DNA of 64,000 bases. It comes from Xenopus tropicalis. Taxonomy: Eukaryota; Chordata; Amphibia; Anura; Pipidae. The translations under genes and the position numbers were made by a program. The stretch spans positions 133,878,234-133,942,233 of the forward strand of contig NC_030682.2 in NCBI RefSeq assembly GCF_000004195.4. Reading direction: 5' to 3'. Numbering within the stretch: the stretch's first letter is position 1; each line of letters begins with the position of its first letter. A model generated the notes under the pieces. The model saw only the letters and a list, made by a program, of their open reading frames with translations, did no database searches and was not told the DNA's origin. Shown piece after piece: positions 10,489 through 21,224 of the stretch.

Positions 10489-10904
10489 TTTTAAATTCAG
10501 TGGCAGCAATGTGGGCTTGATGCATGAAGCTTTGCTTTATTTGCCAAGAATTAAATGTGCGCTAATTTAATTTTTCATCCTTTCATCCAAGCAATATTTC
10601 AGATGGAATATGATAAAGCAAATGGAAGCCAGACATAGGGGACAGAGTGGCCAGAATGACATTACTGTCAGCTGTTTCTCCAATAGGCACACCATGTTAT
10701 TCACTAGAACGGAGCCACTGCAGGGTCAGGACTCGATGTTCCATTATTTTCTCTTTCCTGTCGTCTCTTTCCCTCCCATCTTCCCCCTTTCTCACATACC
10801 CATTTCCATATAATTTCTACTTGTCTACTTGTCACTCCTCTGTTCGCCTTATCTGCAAATATCCAACTCTCATTGGATTTGTGGCTACAATGAATTAGGA
10901 TAGA
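10489..10904. other. Unassigned sequence
   Basis: No repeat or gene recognised. The overlapping short frames at 10,610-10,913 on both strands look spurious. Confidence 0.4.
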
Positions 10905-11390
10905 GTCCTGCACAGATTCAGTTGGGCAGACCCGTGCCCAACCTGGAACTCACAACCCAGACCCACTGACCCACCTTTCAAGTTACCTGTTACCCATTCT
11001 CCGTTACCCGACCCTACCGACATTAACCAAATCTTTAACCTGACCTGGAGACCTACACAGACTATAAGTGACATCGTAGGGGGGCAGAAGTGATCACTCC
11101 GGTGGCAGAACCAACCAGGTCATGGGGAAAAAATTACTTTTATCTCAGGGGGGGAATGCGAGCCTGTAATTGGCCTGGGTACCACAGCAGGGTACACGCC
11201 GACCAACCGCATGTTCAGGGAATTGGGGTCTTTCTGCCCAAAACCCAACCACTTTGCAGATATTTCCTGGATACCCATCCCAAGTAGCATACATGGTGGC
11301 TAGTAAATCCAAGTCCAGTTATTATGGCAGAAACTAACACACATGTGCCCATTATCTTCTGCCCCAGACTGAGCAAAATAAACTCACCAG
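10905..11390. mobile_element. Degenerate dispersed repeat (ACCCG-rich)
   Basis: The sequence is rich in 'cagacccgtgcccaacc', 'acccactgacccacc' and 'ttacccgaccc', the style of the repeat relic at 6297. Ends are lost. Confidence 0.35.
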
Positions 11391-11634
11391 AAGTCATTTG
11401 CCTTATGAGCTAAAATAACATTTTCTCAGGAGGTTTCTTTAGACCCCACCATGGGATTCTTCCTAGGTTTGGAACAAAAAGCACCAATCTCCATAAGAAG
11501 CACAGCAGCACAGGGATTATTTATGATCACAGCTACAAGTGCAGTGACCAATTCTGTATGCAAAGTGGTGTATTTTTTAGCCAAAATGCAGCATTCTCTC
11601 CCACAATTCCAGCATATTTTTGGCCAGTAGTGTA

Positions 11635-11875
11635 ACTAGGTTGCCACAAGCCCTGCTGCAGTTACTGGACTTGGGCCACCATGCCCAAGCCCCCCACCCC
11701 AGGGCCATCTCTGGCACCCTCTTCCTCCAGGAATGTGGCCCTTACCCTCTCCGATGCAGGTGCAAAATCCTATTTACTCCAGTCCTCCAAGTTGTGCAGC
11801 CCTTGCTCCGGCCAGCCCCAAAGGGACACAGGCCCTGGTGTAGTGGCACCCCGTGCACCCCCAGTAGTTACACTG
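11635..11875. mobile_element. MITE with CAGTGTAACTA ends
   Basis: The left end CAGTAGTGTAACTAGG and right end CAGTAGTTACACTG form short inverted repeats around a GC-rich, non-coding interior. I recall similar Xenopus elements beginning with GTAGTGTAACTA. The overlapping 95-98 codon plus-strand frames are by-products of its low stop content. Confidence 0.55.
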
Positions 11876-12230
11876 ATTGCACCTGCGCAACTGCACTTGA
11901 ATTTTGACCCAAACTGGGTGCAAGTTGTGCCTGTCTCATGTGTACATGTGTGTGTCATTTCCAGAGTCTGTATTTAAAGCAGCATTTTACCTAATTAATT
12001 AACTGGTTCCTTACTATTGTCAATAGACACAGCTACAGAGAGAAGGCACTGGAAACCAAGTGCAGGAGCGGGTATAGACACAAGTGCCTTAGTGAACTGC
12101 AAGAATATGCGCTCTCCCCAGCGTCCATTTTAGAGCAGCCGTGCTTGCGTGCGTTCGTTTGTGACCCCTCCTGTCTGGTGCATTACTGTGGGTCCAATGT
12201 ACTGTATGGAATTTAATTTTCTAATTTCAG
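11876..12230. other. Unassigned sequence
   Basis: Nothing recognised apart from the acceptor-like tract at its end (ttttctaatttcag, 12,217-12,230). Confidence 0.4.
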
Positions 12231-12390
12231 CCTTTCCACATAGATAACACAATTGTGCTGCTGGAGGGTCGAGTTCGGACAACCCTGATTGATCCCGTTT
12301 CTAAGTGTCTGTCTGGCTTCCGCCCTGAGAACGGCTCCCAAGGGGCAAGCAGTAAATCTCCAGAGCTGAGCCACTTTAGATGTAGAACAG
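12231..12390 (+). other. Possible coding exon, plus strand
   Basis: A branch/pyrimidine/acceptor context (ttaattttctaatttcag) ends at 12,230 and CAG|GTGAAG follows at 12,390/12,391. The 160-bp interval is open in one frame, starting PFHIDNTIVLLEGRVRTTL and including SGFRPENGSQGASSKSPELS. In-frame stops lie just upstream of the acceptor and at 12,432-12,434. If unspliced it could be a terminal exon: AATAAA occurs at 12,552. The codon mix (CTG, GAG, AAC, GGC) looks coding-like. I do not recognise the protein, and a chance 70-codon frame is not rare, so confidence is low. Confidence 0.27.
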
Positions 12391-12434
12391 GTGAAGGAGC
12401 AGAGATTTATATCCCCCTGCCTTGGCAACGTTAG

Positions 12435-13205
12435 TCTCCCTTCTGCACATTTATTTCCCTTGCTCTATTTCTATTTATTGCCACTCTCTTCCCTACAACT
12501 CGCCCAGGCTCATTCCCTGTGTCCCCTCTGTTAATCTTTCTCCTGATACAGAATAAAGAATGAAATGTGATTTATAATGCGCTTATGATGTGCCACATTC
12601 ATTCCCTCATGCTTTATTTGCGGCACACATGGCTGCCATAGATATCCCCTGTATAATGATGCTGGGTCATTATCTCAACAGACAGGGAATCCTGGGAAAT
12701 AAACCACACTCAGATCTCGCTCTAATACATACTGGGATATTTGTGGCAAGGCAACTCCCTGCTTGGAGATTAAAGAGCAACAAAGCCATAGAGACAACAG
12801 TTTCTTAGAGCTTCTGCGTATGCCTACGGCCCTTCAACTATGTTTGTTACTTTGACTTAAAGAAAATATAAACCTTGGTAACAAATAAATGTAACATTCC
12901 TCTCACAAACTCTACATTTTTGTTTTTTAGTTTTCAAGATAATTTTACCCTGCCAATGGCGCTGTTGTTTCACAACCATTTCATTATATTAGCAGGGTAG
13001 AAAACTGCTAATATCTTGGAAAACAATTAATTGGGAAAGTGCTCAGAAGAACTCACTGACCAATTTTACATTCATTGGTTTCCAGGGTTTATATTTTCCT
13101 TTAAATCACTGAACACTGTGAACTCTATATAAAATAAGAACTTTGTTACTATGTGATTCTACGTGGTTACAGATACAGTCATAGCTGAGCTGCTACTCTA
13201 TATAT
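12435..13205. other. Unassigned intergenic sequence
   Basis: Contains an AATAAA at 12,552-12,557, which could be the poly-A signal of the putative exon just upstream. No repeats were recognised. Confidence 0.35.
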
Positions 13206-13321
13206 ACATATATGTATAGAGAGAGAAAAGAGAGAGAGAGAAAGGGAGTGAGAAAGGTAGGGAGAGAGAGGGGGGGGGAGAAAGAGAAAGAAAAAAAGAA
13301 GAAGAGAGAGAGGTGAGAGAG

Positions 13322-13374
<53 letters not shown>

Positions 13375-13575
13375 GAGATAACAGGACCTAAGGAGAGAAG
13401 GAGAAAGAGAGGGAGAGAGAAAGGGGACGAGAGAAAGAAGGAGGGAAAAGGGATAGAAAAGAGAGAGAGAAAAAGAGAGGATGAGAGAGACAGGGATAAA
13501 AAGGGAAATAGAGAAAGGGAGGTAGGGAGAGAGGGGGAGAAAGAGGGACAGCGAGGGGGGGGGGGGAAGGGAGAG
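13206..13575 (+). repeat. Polypurine (GA)n tract
   Basis: About 370 bases are almost pure A/G on the plus strand, with a pure GA run of about 48 bases near 13,320-13,368, G-runs, and few interrupting pyrimidines. Long mirror-like purine tracts can adopt triplex (H-DNA) structures. The 150-177 codon minus-strand frames (Ser/Leu/Phe/Pro-rich) across it are low-complexity artefacts. Confidence 0.95.
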
Positions 13576-13893
13576 CAACACTGTGGAACCTGTAAATTCC
13601 ATGCAGGCTGCTCCATTAGGCATGAATCCCCCATAGGCATCAGGTGCCAAACTACAATTCCCAGCCTTTCAGTCATCTCAGCAGCAGTCACACCTGTGTC
13701 TCTAGGAGCCATATACAGTTGCTAGGGGTGTCACTGCATAGGAACACAATGGCACAGCCAGGGCCTCCAATGCTCACCTGTGTGTGCCCTGCAGCATTAA
13801 GCACACCTATATGCCCCCCCACTGGAGATGTGGGCCAACAGAACATGCATTTTAGTTGGGGAAAAGAATACTATTTAGCTCAAAAAATGCTTG

Positions 13894-14900
13894 TACATGT
13901 ATGGGACCTGTTATCCAGAATGCTTGGGACCTGGGGTTTTCCGGATAAGGTATCTTTCCGTAATTTGGATCTCCATATCTTAACTCTGCTAAAAATCATT
14001 TAAACATTAAATACACCCAATAGGCTTGTTGTGTCCCCAATAAGGGGTAATTATATCTTAGTTGGGATCAAGTACAGGTACTGTTTTATTATTACAGAGA
14101 AAAGGGAATCATTTAACCATTAAATAAACCCAATAGGGCTGTTCTGCCCCCAATAAGGGGTAATTATATCTTAGTTGGGATCAAGTACAGGTACTGTTTT
14201 ATTATTACAGAGAAAAGGGAATCATTTAACCATTAAATAAACCCAATAGGGCTGTTCTGCCCCCAATAAGGGGTAATTATATCTTAGTTGGGATCAAGTA
14301 CAGGTACTGTTTTATTATTACAGAGAAAAGGGAATCATTTAACCATTAAATAAACCCAATAGGGCTGTTCTGCCCCAATAAGGGGTAATTATATCTTAGT
14401 TGGGATCAAGTACAGGTACTGTTTTATTATTACAGAGAAAAGGGAATCATTTAACCATTAAATAAACCCAATAGGGCTGTTCTGCCCCCAATAAGGGGTA
14501 ATTATATCTTAGTTGGGATCAAGTACAGGTACTGTTTTATTATTACAGAGAAAAGGGAATCATTTAACCATTAAATAAACCCAATAGGGCTGTTCTGCCC
14601 CCAATAAGGGGTAATTATATCTTAGTTGGGATCAAGTACAGGTACTGTTTTATTATTACAGAGAAAAGGGAATCATTTAACCATTAAATAAACCCAAGAG
14701 GGCTGTTCTGCCCCCAATAAGGGGTAATTATATCTTAGTTGGGATCAAGTACAAGTACTGTTTTATTATTACAGAGAAAAGGGAATTATTTTTTAAAAAT
14801 TAGAATTATTTGCTTATAATGGAGTCTATGGGAGATGGCCTTTCCGTAATTCAGAACTTTCTGGATAACGTGTTTCGGGATAAGGGATCCCATACCTGTA
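13894..14900 (+). mobile_element. MITE (TACAGGTATGGGA family) with 7-copy 113-bp array
   Basis: The ends TACATGTATGGGACCTG (13,894) and GGGATCCCATACCTGTA (ending 14,900) are inverted repeats. Next to the ends are family-typical 'ttttccggataagg', 'tttccgtaatt' and 'ggagtctatgggag'. The interior is inflated by seven 112-113 bp units. It is the opposite orientation of the copy at 4661-5443. It has no coding capacity and would need a transposase from elsewhere. Confidence 0.85.
14061..14790. repeat. 113-bp tandem array inside MITE (about 7 units)
   Basis: GTTGGGATCAAG recurs at 14,061, 14,174, 14,287, 14,399, 14,512, 14,625 and 14,738, i.e. spacings of 113, 113, 112, 113, 113 and 113. Units are nearly identical, suggesting recent amplification or homogenisation. 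The unit is the reverse complement of that at 4785-5340. Confidence 0.95.
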
Positions 14901-15647
14901 GTAAGCCCTATGCCGCCCACTTTTCCTGTGGGGGGGAAACAAACTTGCTATGATAGGTGCCCTATAATTCTTTAAGGGCAATGGCATGCAGGGAGAGCAA
15001 GCACTTACAGTAGCAATAGCAAACACTGCCAGTTCCACGCCTTTAGGGCAGAGACTGATGTGAGTGATTGAACATTCCCCTGTGAGATGTTGGTTATACC
15101 TAAATGACTATAAAACCTTGGTTGGAGTCTCAGCTACCCCAGTAGATATGGCTCCTGTATCATCCCTTATGTACAGCAGCCCCTTGTACAGAATGTACAT
15201 TATCCAGTCCCTGCTTTTTGCAGCCTTGTCACTTGTCACTGCTGATGAAGTCGGAACAGGGAGGGGCAGCAGATTTGCCCAGTACACTTGCAACAAACCT
15301 GCCTATATCCCACCATATATCCCATATATCCCACCAGGCACACTGCATATTTACACACTAATCGGTATCAGGGCTGTAAGACACATCGGCTGCCATAGTT
15401 ACGCCGGGCACTTCTACGTTCCAATCTCATTTGTTCTACGAGTGCCTCTTCCATTTCATGGCAGAGATTCTGCACTGCTGGTTCTGACTCATGGAACAAT
15501 GTTGTTCTCCTCCAGGCAAGTTTCCCACAATGCATGCTTGTTCTGTCTGTTAGTCAGCTAGGGTCACAGTTTCACAAGTCAGTGCCAGCAGTGCAGAGAA
15601 TAGAAAGTTTCTGAGATTGACATACTCTGTCACTGTGCAAGGGACCA
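14901..15647. other. Unassigned sequence with a 165-codon frame
   Basis: A plus-strand frame at 15,064-15,561 is open for 165 codons and includes a signal-peptide-like stretch (MYIIQSLLFAALSLVTADEV) followed by an imperfect proline-rich repeat (IPPYIPYIPPG). One or two chance frames of this length are expected in 64 kb, and no homology was recognised, so it is not called as a gene. Confidence 0.35.
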
Positions 15648-15933
15648 AGGGGATAAGGGGTCTTTCCGTAATTTGGATCTCAATACCTTAAGTGTACTAA
15701 AAAATCAATAAAACATTAATTAAACCCAATAAGATTGTTTTGCATCCAATAAGGATTATTTATATCTTAGTTGGGATCAATTAAAAGTTACTGTTTTATT
15801 ATTACAGAGAAAAAAGAAATCCGTTTTAAAATTCGGAATTATTTGATTAAAATGGAGTCTATGGGAGACGGGCTTTCCGTAATTCGGAGCTTTCTGGATA
15901 ACGGGTTTCCGGATAAGGGATCCTATACATGTA
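15648..15933 (+). mobile_element. MITE (TACAGGTATGGGA family), single-unit copy, 5' end lost
   Basis: It starts inside the family ('ggataaggggtctttccg') and ends GGATCCTATACATGTA at 15,933. It contains the 'atcttagttgggatcaa'...'attacagagaaaa' unit only once, showing the unexpanded state of the region that is tandemly amplified at 14,061. Fragmentary left terminal repeat. Confidence 0.75.
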
Positions 15934-16140
15934 TTAGCACTAAAGCCCTTTATTGTATTTGCACAGACAACTCGTTTCTGCCCCTCCTGTAGAAATTTCC
16001 CTGCATTTCTAGTTTTGTGGAAGGATCTGCGGCCCCTTTTATTCCCCCTCACCCTGACATTCATGGGGTTTCCATTTGCTTAATCTGCTTTCAAACAGAC
16101 TTAGCCCTATTATTTTTCTTCTTAAACAACCAGGGCTCTG

Positions 16141-16426
16141 TACAGGTAGGGAATCTATTATACAGAAACCCCCTATGCAGAACACTCCACAATACAGCTC
16201 CTATAAAGTCCATTATATGAAAATGTAAATTATTATTATTATTTTTCCATAAGTCACTTGTACTTGATAGTAACTAAGCTGCATAACTCCAATGCAGTGG
16301 CAAAACCATCCTATTGGGTTTATTTTTGATTGTATGAAAAATGATGGTGATCTAAATTACAGAATGATCCCCTATGAAGTAACCCTAGGTCCCAAGCACT
16401 TTGGATAATAGATCACATACCCGTTA
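16141..16426 (-). mobile_element. Diverged MITE of the TACAGGTATGGGA family
   Basis: TACAGGTAGGGAATC at 16,141 and 'gatcacatacccgtta' near 16,426 are decayed ends; 'cctattgggtttattt' and 'ggataatagatc' are family words. It is much older than the neighbouring copies. Confidence 0.55.
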
Positions 16427-16544
16427 TCCTTATGGAAACATCTAGGCACCTGCAATCCATAGCCCAGACCCCGACACTAGTGCAACATTATGCCAAATCC
16501 CAAAAGTCAGATCAGTGGGGAAATATTGTCAGAAATGATGAACA

Positions 16545-16561
16545 GAATTATATATAGGTAA

Positions 16562-16659
<98 letters not shown>

Positions 16660-16726
16660 CAATAAATACAATAGATGATAGGTGATAGATAGTTAAATCC
16701 ACATATACAATACATAGATTATAGAT

Positions 16727-16765
<39 letters not shown>

Positions 16766-16817
16766 GATAGATAGATAGATGAATAGATAGATAGATTCAT
16801 ATATACAATATATAGAT

Positions 16818-16852
<35 letters not shown>

Positions 16853-16914
16853 GATAGATAGATAGATCCATATATACAGTAAATTGATAGCCAGATATAT
16901 AGATAGATAGATAA

Positions 16915-16964
<50 letters not shown>

Positions 16965-17075
16965 CCATATATACAATAAATAAATAAATAAATAAATAAA
17001 TAGATAGATGATAGATAGATAGATGATAGATAGATCCATATATACAATAGATAGATGATAAATAGATAGATAGAT

Positions 17076-17106
<31 letters not shown>

Positions 17107-17130
17107 CCATATATACAATAAAGTGATAGC

Positions 17131-17161
<31 letters not shown>

Positions 17162-17560
17162 AGATAGATGATAGATAGATTGATAGATAGATGATAAACA
17201 GATAGACAGATAGATAGATATAGATAGATCCATATATACAATAAATAAATAAATAGATAGATAATAGATAGATAGATAGATGATAGATAGATGATAGATA
17301 GATAGATCCATATATACAATAGATGATAGATAGACAGATGACAGATATACAACAAATAGATTGAGAGATGACAGATAAACAATAGATAGATAGATGATAG
17401 AGAGATGGAAATCAATTGCTAAAAATATAGCTTAATAGGTGGCATATAAATTGTTATTGATAGAAAGCTAGCTAGATAATGGATAGATAGATATAGATAG
17501 ATGATAGATAGATAGATAGATAGATAGATGATAGACAAATAGAGAACAGATAGGATAGAA
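16545..17560. repeat. GATA microsatellite array (about 1 kb)
   Basis: Long runs of (GATA)n are interrupted by GATGATAGATA, AATAAATA and a recurring 'ccatatatacaata' spacer. That spacer occurs many times (near 16,800, 16,870, 16,965, 17,037, 17,107, 17,230 and 17,308), giving a higher-order pattern. The 80-260 codon minus-strand frames (YLSIYLSI) are microsatellite artefacts. GATA-rich satellites occur widely in vertebrates. Confidence 0.97.
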
Positions 17561-18059
17561 TAGACAGATAGAGTGTAAGAGAGAGAAATATGGGTGAATA
17601 GATATTGTAGAATAATACGCCAGATATAAATAAACTGATAGGCAAATTGTAGGTAGATATAATTAGTGAGAAATAGATACTTACAGAGAGACACAGTAGA
17701 AATAATTAGGTAGATCCAGACAATTGGGTTTTTGAACAGAGAGAGATATAGATACTTAGAGAAAGAGGTGGCAGAAATAATGAGGGGTAGATAATTAGAT
17801 TCACAGACAGATAGTACCTAGACATAATTAGTTGGATCACAATATCCCAGTCAGTGTGAGGTTAATAGGAATAATGGATAAGCCATGAAACAGGAGCCCA
17901 TAGGAGGCAGACAGACAGACAGACAGACAGGGGGCTGTTATGGCAGCAGCAGGTTATTAGAGTGAGGAGATGCTGAGGATTCTCAGAGGGAAGGGGATAA
18001 TCCCAGGGGCCACACTGCCGGCAGGAATAAGCTCCGATCAGACAGAACATAAGAGCCCA
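17561..18059. other. Flank of GATA array; unassigned
   Basis: Degenerate GATA/CAGA words (a (CAGA)n run at 17,910-17,930) fade into unique DNA approaching the candidate promoter. Confidence 0.45.
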
Positions 18060-18560
18060 TCACTGTCGGTGCTGCTGGGGCTCCTGTAGCGCAGCGACGC
18101 TTTGATCCTAACTCTCATTTACTTTCAGCCGCTAAACAACTAGCAGAACCCAACAGTGACAAGTACCGGACTAACTGAATAAACACTCTATATATACAAT
18201 ATATACAATTACAAACACTGACAAGGACTTGCCCATCAGCATGGACACAAGAAGGGGCACCGAGCCAAGCGCAGCCAGTCGCTCCTGCAGGGAAAGCGCT
18301 CAGGAGTTCGCTGCAAAAACGCTGCGCTTTCTCTCATCCTGGGACACTCACCTGCCTGCGCTCCCTGCCGCCCAACTGCCACTTCTGCCGCTCCTCTGTC
18401 TCTCCTCTGCCCGACAGCTGCCAGCTCTGCTCCTGCTGCTCATAGGGACGGGCTGAGCTGGGAGTGGCTGGCTGCAAGGCCTGCTGGGGCTTGTAGTTTT
18501 AATTACTGTCATCTGTAGGAATGAAAGCACAGGAGGGGGGTGGGATGGAGGGGCTGGGGC
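18060..18560 (-). promoter_or_regulatory. Candidate CpG-rich promoter with first exon (minus strand)
   Basis: This is the most CpG-dense stretch in the window (AGCGCAGCGACGC, AAGCGCTC, AACGCTGCGC, CTGCCGC). On the minus strand GCAG|GTGAGT forms a near-consensus 5' splice site (exon end at about 18,356), downstream of a G/C-rich, stop-poor putative 5' UTR. At 18,478-18,497 the minus strand reads ACTACAAGCCCCAGCAGGCC, close to the ZNF143/Staf promoter motif. An AUG at about 18,453 would start MSSRSRAGSCRAEERQ..., but translation is unproven and no downstream exon was identified at lower coordinates. It could also be an isolated GC-rich patch. Confidence 0.42.
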
Positions 18561-18664
18561 TGTAGGGACTGGGCACTGACTATTTGCTCTATAATCTTAC
18601 TGCCTTTTCTTCTTTTTAATTGTAAATATCCAAGCTGGTGATTTATAGTAACATCACTGTAACA

Positions 18665-18780
18665 GCTTTATTATTATTACTATCAATACTACTACTACTG
18701 CTACTACTACTACTACTGCTACTACTACTACTACTAATAATAATAAAATGCAATATAAAAATAATGATATTAATAATAAT
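18665..18780. repeat. Trinucleotide (TAC/TAA)n microsatellite
   Basis: Runs of 'tactactactgctac' and 'taataataa' on the plus strand. A further (TAA)n run follows at about 18,880-18,900. The minus-strand Ser- or Val-rich frames are artefacts. Confidence 0.9.
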
Positions 18781-18885
18781 ACATAGTAACATAGTAACAT
18801 AGTAAGTTGGGTTGAAAAAAGACATACGTCCATCAAGTTCAACCATAATGCCTATATATAACCTGCCTAACTACTAGTTAATAAT
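18781..18885 (-). mobile_element. CR1-like 3' end fragment
   Basis: On the minus strand this matches the 3' tail of the element at 7400-10,358: 'gcaggttatatataggcat', 'atggttgaac' and TTTTTTCAACCCAACTTACTATGT, followed by ACTATGT repeats. The element is truncated to its last ~100 bases. The tandem ACATAGTA at the tip is the terminal microsatellite used by this retroposon class instead of poly-A. Confidence 0.8.
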
Positions 18886-19286
18886 AATAATAATAATAAT
18901 TGATAACATATTCCTATTATTGCTAGTATTACTTTATTATTATTGTGTAACGTTAACAAAAGCAATGCCATTATAATTATTATTACAATTACAGTAGTAA
19001 TTGACCTACGAGCACACAAAGGCTGATAGGCTGCAGGTTGGACGTTACTGAGCTACAGTCACTTTGTTTATAAACAGGTCATTTTACCAAAAATAAAGAG
19101 GCACTAAACTGTCAGTGCATTTTGGGTTCCAGCAAAGCTATAAGTAAAGCCAGACACGCACACCCAGATTTGATTGGGCAATTTGGCCGATTGTGACCAG
19201 GGTGCCAAACCATCTGGGGGTGTATGCCAGGTCAGGGGTGGGATTCATCTATACTTTAATCCTATTGGTTCACAGATAATCTGTCC

Positions 19287-19470
19287 AGACCTGGATGTGG
19301 ATTTAAAATAGGCTCTGGCATTTCAAATGCACCAAGCCAGACTGGCAATCTGTGGGGTCTGGGGGGCTACTGTAATATGCCATAAACACTCACTATTTAT
19401 TGGGCTGGTGGGGGCTGTTGGGGCTTCTGTGTATTGAAGTGGTCTAGTCTGAATCCCGAGTCCAGCCCTG
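19287..19470. mobile_element. 'GGACTGGCAATCTG' MITE, with inverted fragment
   Basis: From 19,332 CCAAGCCAGACTGGCAATC leads through 'atttattgggctgg' to GAGTCCAGCCCTG, one copy of a dispersed repeat also at 20,708 and 27,481. Just upstream (19,287-19,331) is the family's right-end sequence in inverse orientation ('ttaaaataggctctggcat'), so two partial copies lie head to head. Confidence 0.6.
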
Positions 19471-20707
19471 AAGAGAACCAAACAGTACCATTGATTGGGC
19501 CAGGAGACATTTCAGCACAGTAGAAGATTAAAGTGGGGCTGTATCACATGGAATGAGCCCTCCTGCTACAAGAACTAGAAGTCTAGATGGATAATGGTCA
19601 TGTACATGGATAAAGGATGAGTAGAGAAAGAGGGGAATTATCTACAGATAAAGTGCATTGGGCAGAGAGGAGCTGAGGCTGTGACTTTGCTTGTGATCCA
19701 AATGGGAGAATTCCAGCTTCAAGCATCTGAAGACAAATACAGAAGATTTATCTCATATCTGTCCCTGGTATAGAGCACCATTAATACAGATAGAGCTTCC
19801 CCAGAATAATAACCAAGGCTGATCATTTCAATTACTAGCCTGTGCCCAGAAACAGCCCCAGCAGCCTAGCAGGAAATATTAACAGCGCCCTTTATCATTC
19901 ACATTGATTGGCTAGTAACTTTTTCATTAATATCGATTGGCTAGTAACTTTTTCCCTTTATGACCTGTAATATTTTTCCCTCTGACTGGATCGGCTCTAG
20001 TGAGACGAGAGCAACGGGCAGATCAGTAAATATAGATTTCCACTGGCGATTCAGGAAAGGATGAGTGAATGAGAGGGAAGGGGAGTTATTTCACTGAGAT
20101 TTCAATGGGAAGGCGACAGCCCTTGAGAGGAGAATTAATGTTCGGAAGGACTGTGTGGGAATTAATGCGCAGCAGAAAAAGATGTCTAATATAACAGCGG
20201 CATAGGGAGTTACTGCCTGGGGCACGCAGACATAGCACTGCTGCGAATGGAAGAAAAGAAAAATGGGTTTAATGCTAATCATAGGGGGCTGCCTGGCATG
20301 GAACCTTCCAAAATCCCTGCTGCTTCATTCTACAAGAATGTGTTTAAGGGACTGGAAAATAAATGGAAGTTTTGCAGCATTAAGTTTCAAGCTTATAAGG
20401 TGCCAGTTGGGTAACAGGAGCCCTTTGGACCCTGGTGCAAATTTTGCAACTGCCTGCCCCTGTGTAATTTGTTAGAAAAGGCAGTTTCCAGCCCACTGTT
20501 GCTGATGTTGGCTTGGAACTGCTCAGCCGGACCCGTTTGGGGGGGGGGTACCAGCGCAAATGCACCCCCTGTGCCCATAAACTCTTCATAAAAACAGCTT
20601 GTGTATCTTTTTGATTTAACATTAACAGTAATACCAGATCTGCCAAGGATACCATGGCACAGTCTCCTCTCTCTTTGTCTCTGGGATGGACAGCCTGTTG
20701 GCTATTA
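19471..20707. other. Unassigned; possible conserved non-coding DNA near 20.0 kb
   Basis: No gene or familiar repeat. The stretch at about 19,980-20,260 is complex and mixed in composition, and 'attgattggctagtaac' occurs twice at 19,905-19,945. It may be regulatory, but there is no direct support. Confidence 0.3.
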
Positions 20708-20861
20708 CAGGCCCAGACTGGCAATCTGTGGGTTCTGGCAAATGCCAGAGGGGCTGCTGTAACATGCCATAGTCAGTTACTATTTATTGGGCCTGAAGGG
20801 GGCTGTTTGCGCCTCTTACTTAAAATGCCAGGGCCTATTTTAAATCTCTGTCCAGACCAGG
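20708..20861 (+). mobile_element. 'GGACTGGCAATCTG' MITE
   Basis: CAGGCCCAGACTGGCAATC to CTGTCCAGACCAGG, with ends that are short inverted repeats. Same family as 27,481-27,767. Non-coding. Confidence 0.65.
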
Positions 20862-20926
20862 TTATGTTCATATACAACTGGCAGAAGGATTCTCCTGACT
20901 CTCAAAGCTAATTACTGCCCCTAGGG

Positions 20927-21224
20927 CAGTGATCCCCATCCAGTGGCTCAGGGGCAACATGTTGCTCCCCAACCCCTTGGATGTTGCTCTCAGTGCCCCC
21001 AAACCAGGGAGTTATTTTTGAATTCCTGACTTGGGGGCAAGTTTTGGTTGAATAAAAACAAGATTTCCTACCAAATAAAACCCCTGTAAGCTGATAGGGT
21101 GCATAGAGGCCCCTAATAGCCAATCACAGCCCTTATTTGGCTCTTCCATTAACTTTTATGGTGCTTGTGTTGCTCTCCAAGTCTTTTTACATTTGACTGT
21201 GGTGAGTAAGAAAGGTTGGGGACC
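20927..21224 (+). mobile_element. hAT-like MITE (CAGTGATCCCCAACC family), copy 1
   Basis: It starts CAGTGATCCCCATCC and runs through 'caacatgttgctccccaac' and 'ccaatcacagcccttattt' to 'aaaggttggggacc'. The right terminal bases are lost. CAG...CTG-type ends and the 8-bp duplications seen at sister copies (48,713 and 50,086) place the family in the hAT superfamily. Confidence 0.8.

Noticed and set aside
13645..13670. ACTACAATTCCCAGC ZNF143-like motif
   Set aside because: Isolated, not CpG-rich, and this word is also common in dispersed vertebrate repeats. It also weakens, but does not remove, the argument at 18,478.
13179..13712. Minus-strand frames of 150-177 codons (Ser/Leu/Phe/Pro-rich)
   Set aside because: Complement of the polypurine tract; low complexity.
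15064..15561. 165-codon plus-strand frame with a signal-peptide-like segment
   Set aside because: Length is within chance expectation for 64 kb (about one or two), no homology recognised, and nearby MITEs. Kept only as a note.
16529..17415. Minus-strand frames of 80-260 codons rich in Ile, Tyr, Leu and Ser
   Set aside because: Translation of GATA microsatellite DNA; no codon or domain structure.
18229..18456. 75-codon plus-strand frame with a Leu-rich end
   Set aside because: The minus-strand splice donor and promoter motif explain the region better, and there is no plus-strand splice support.
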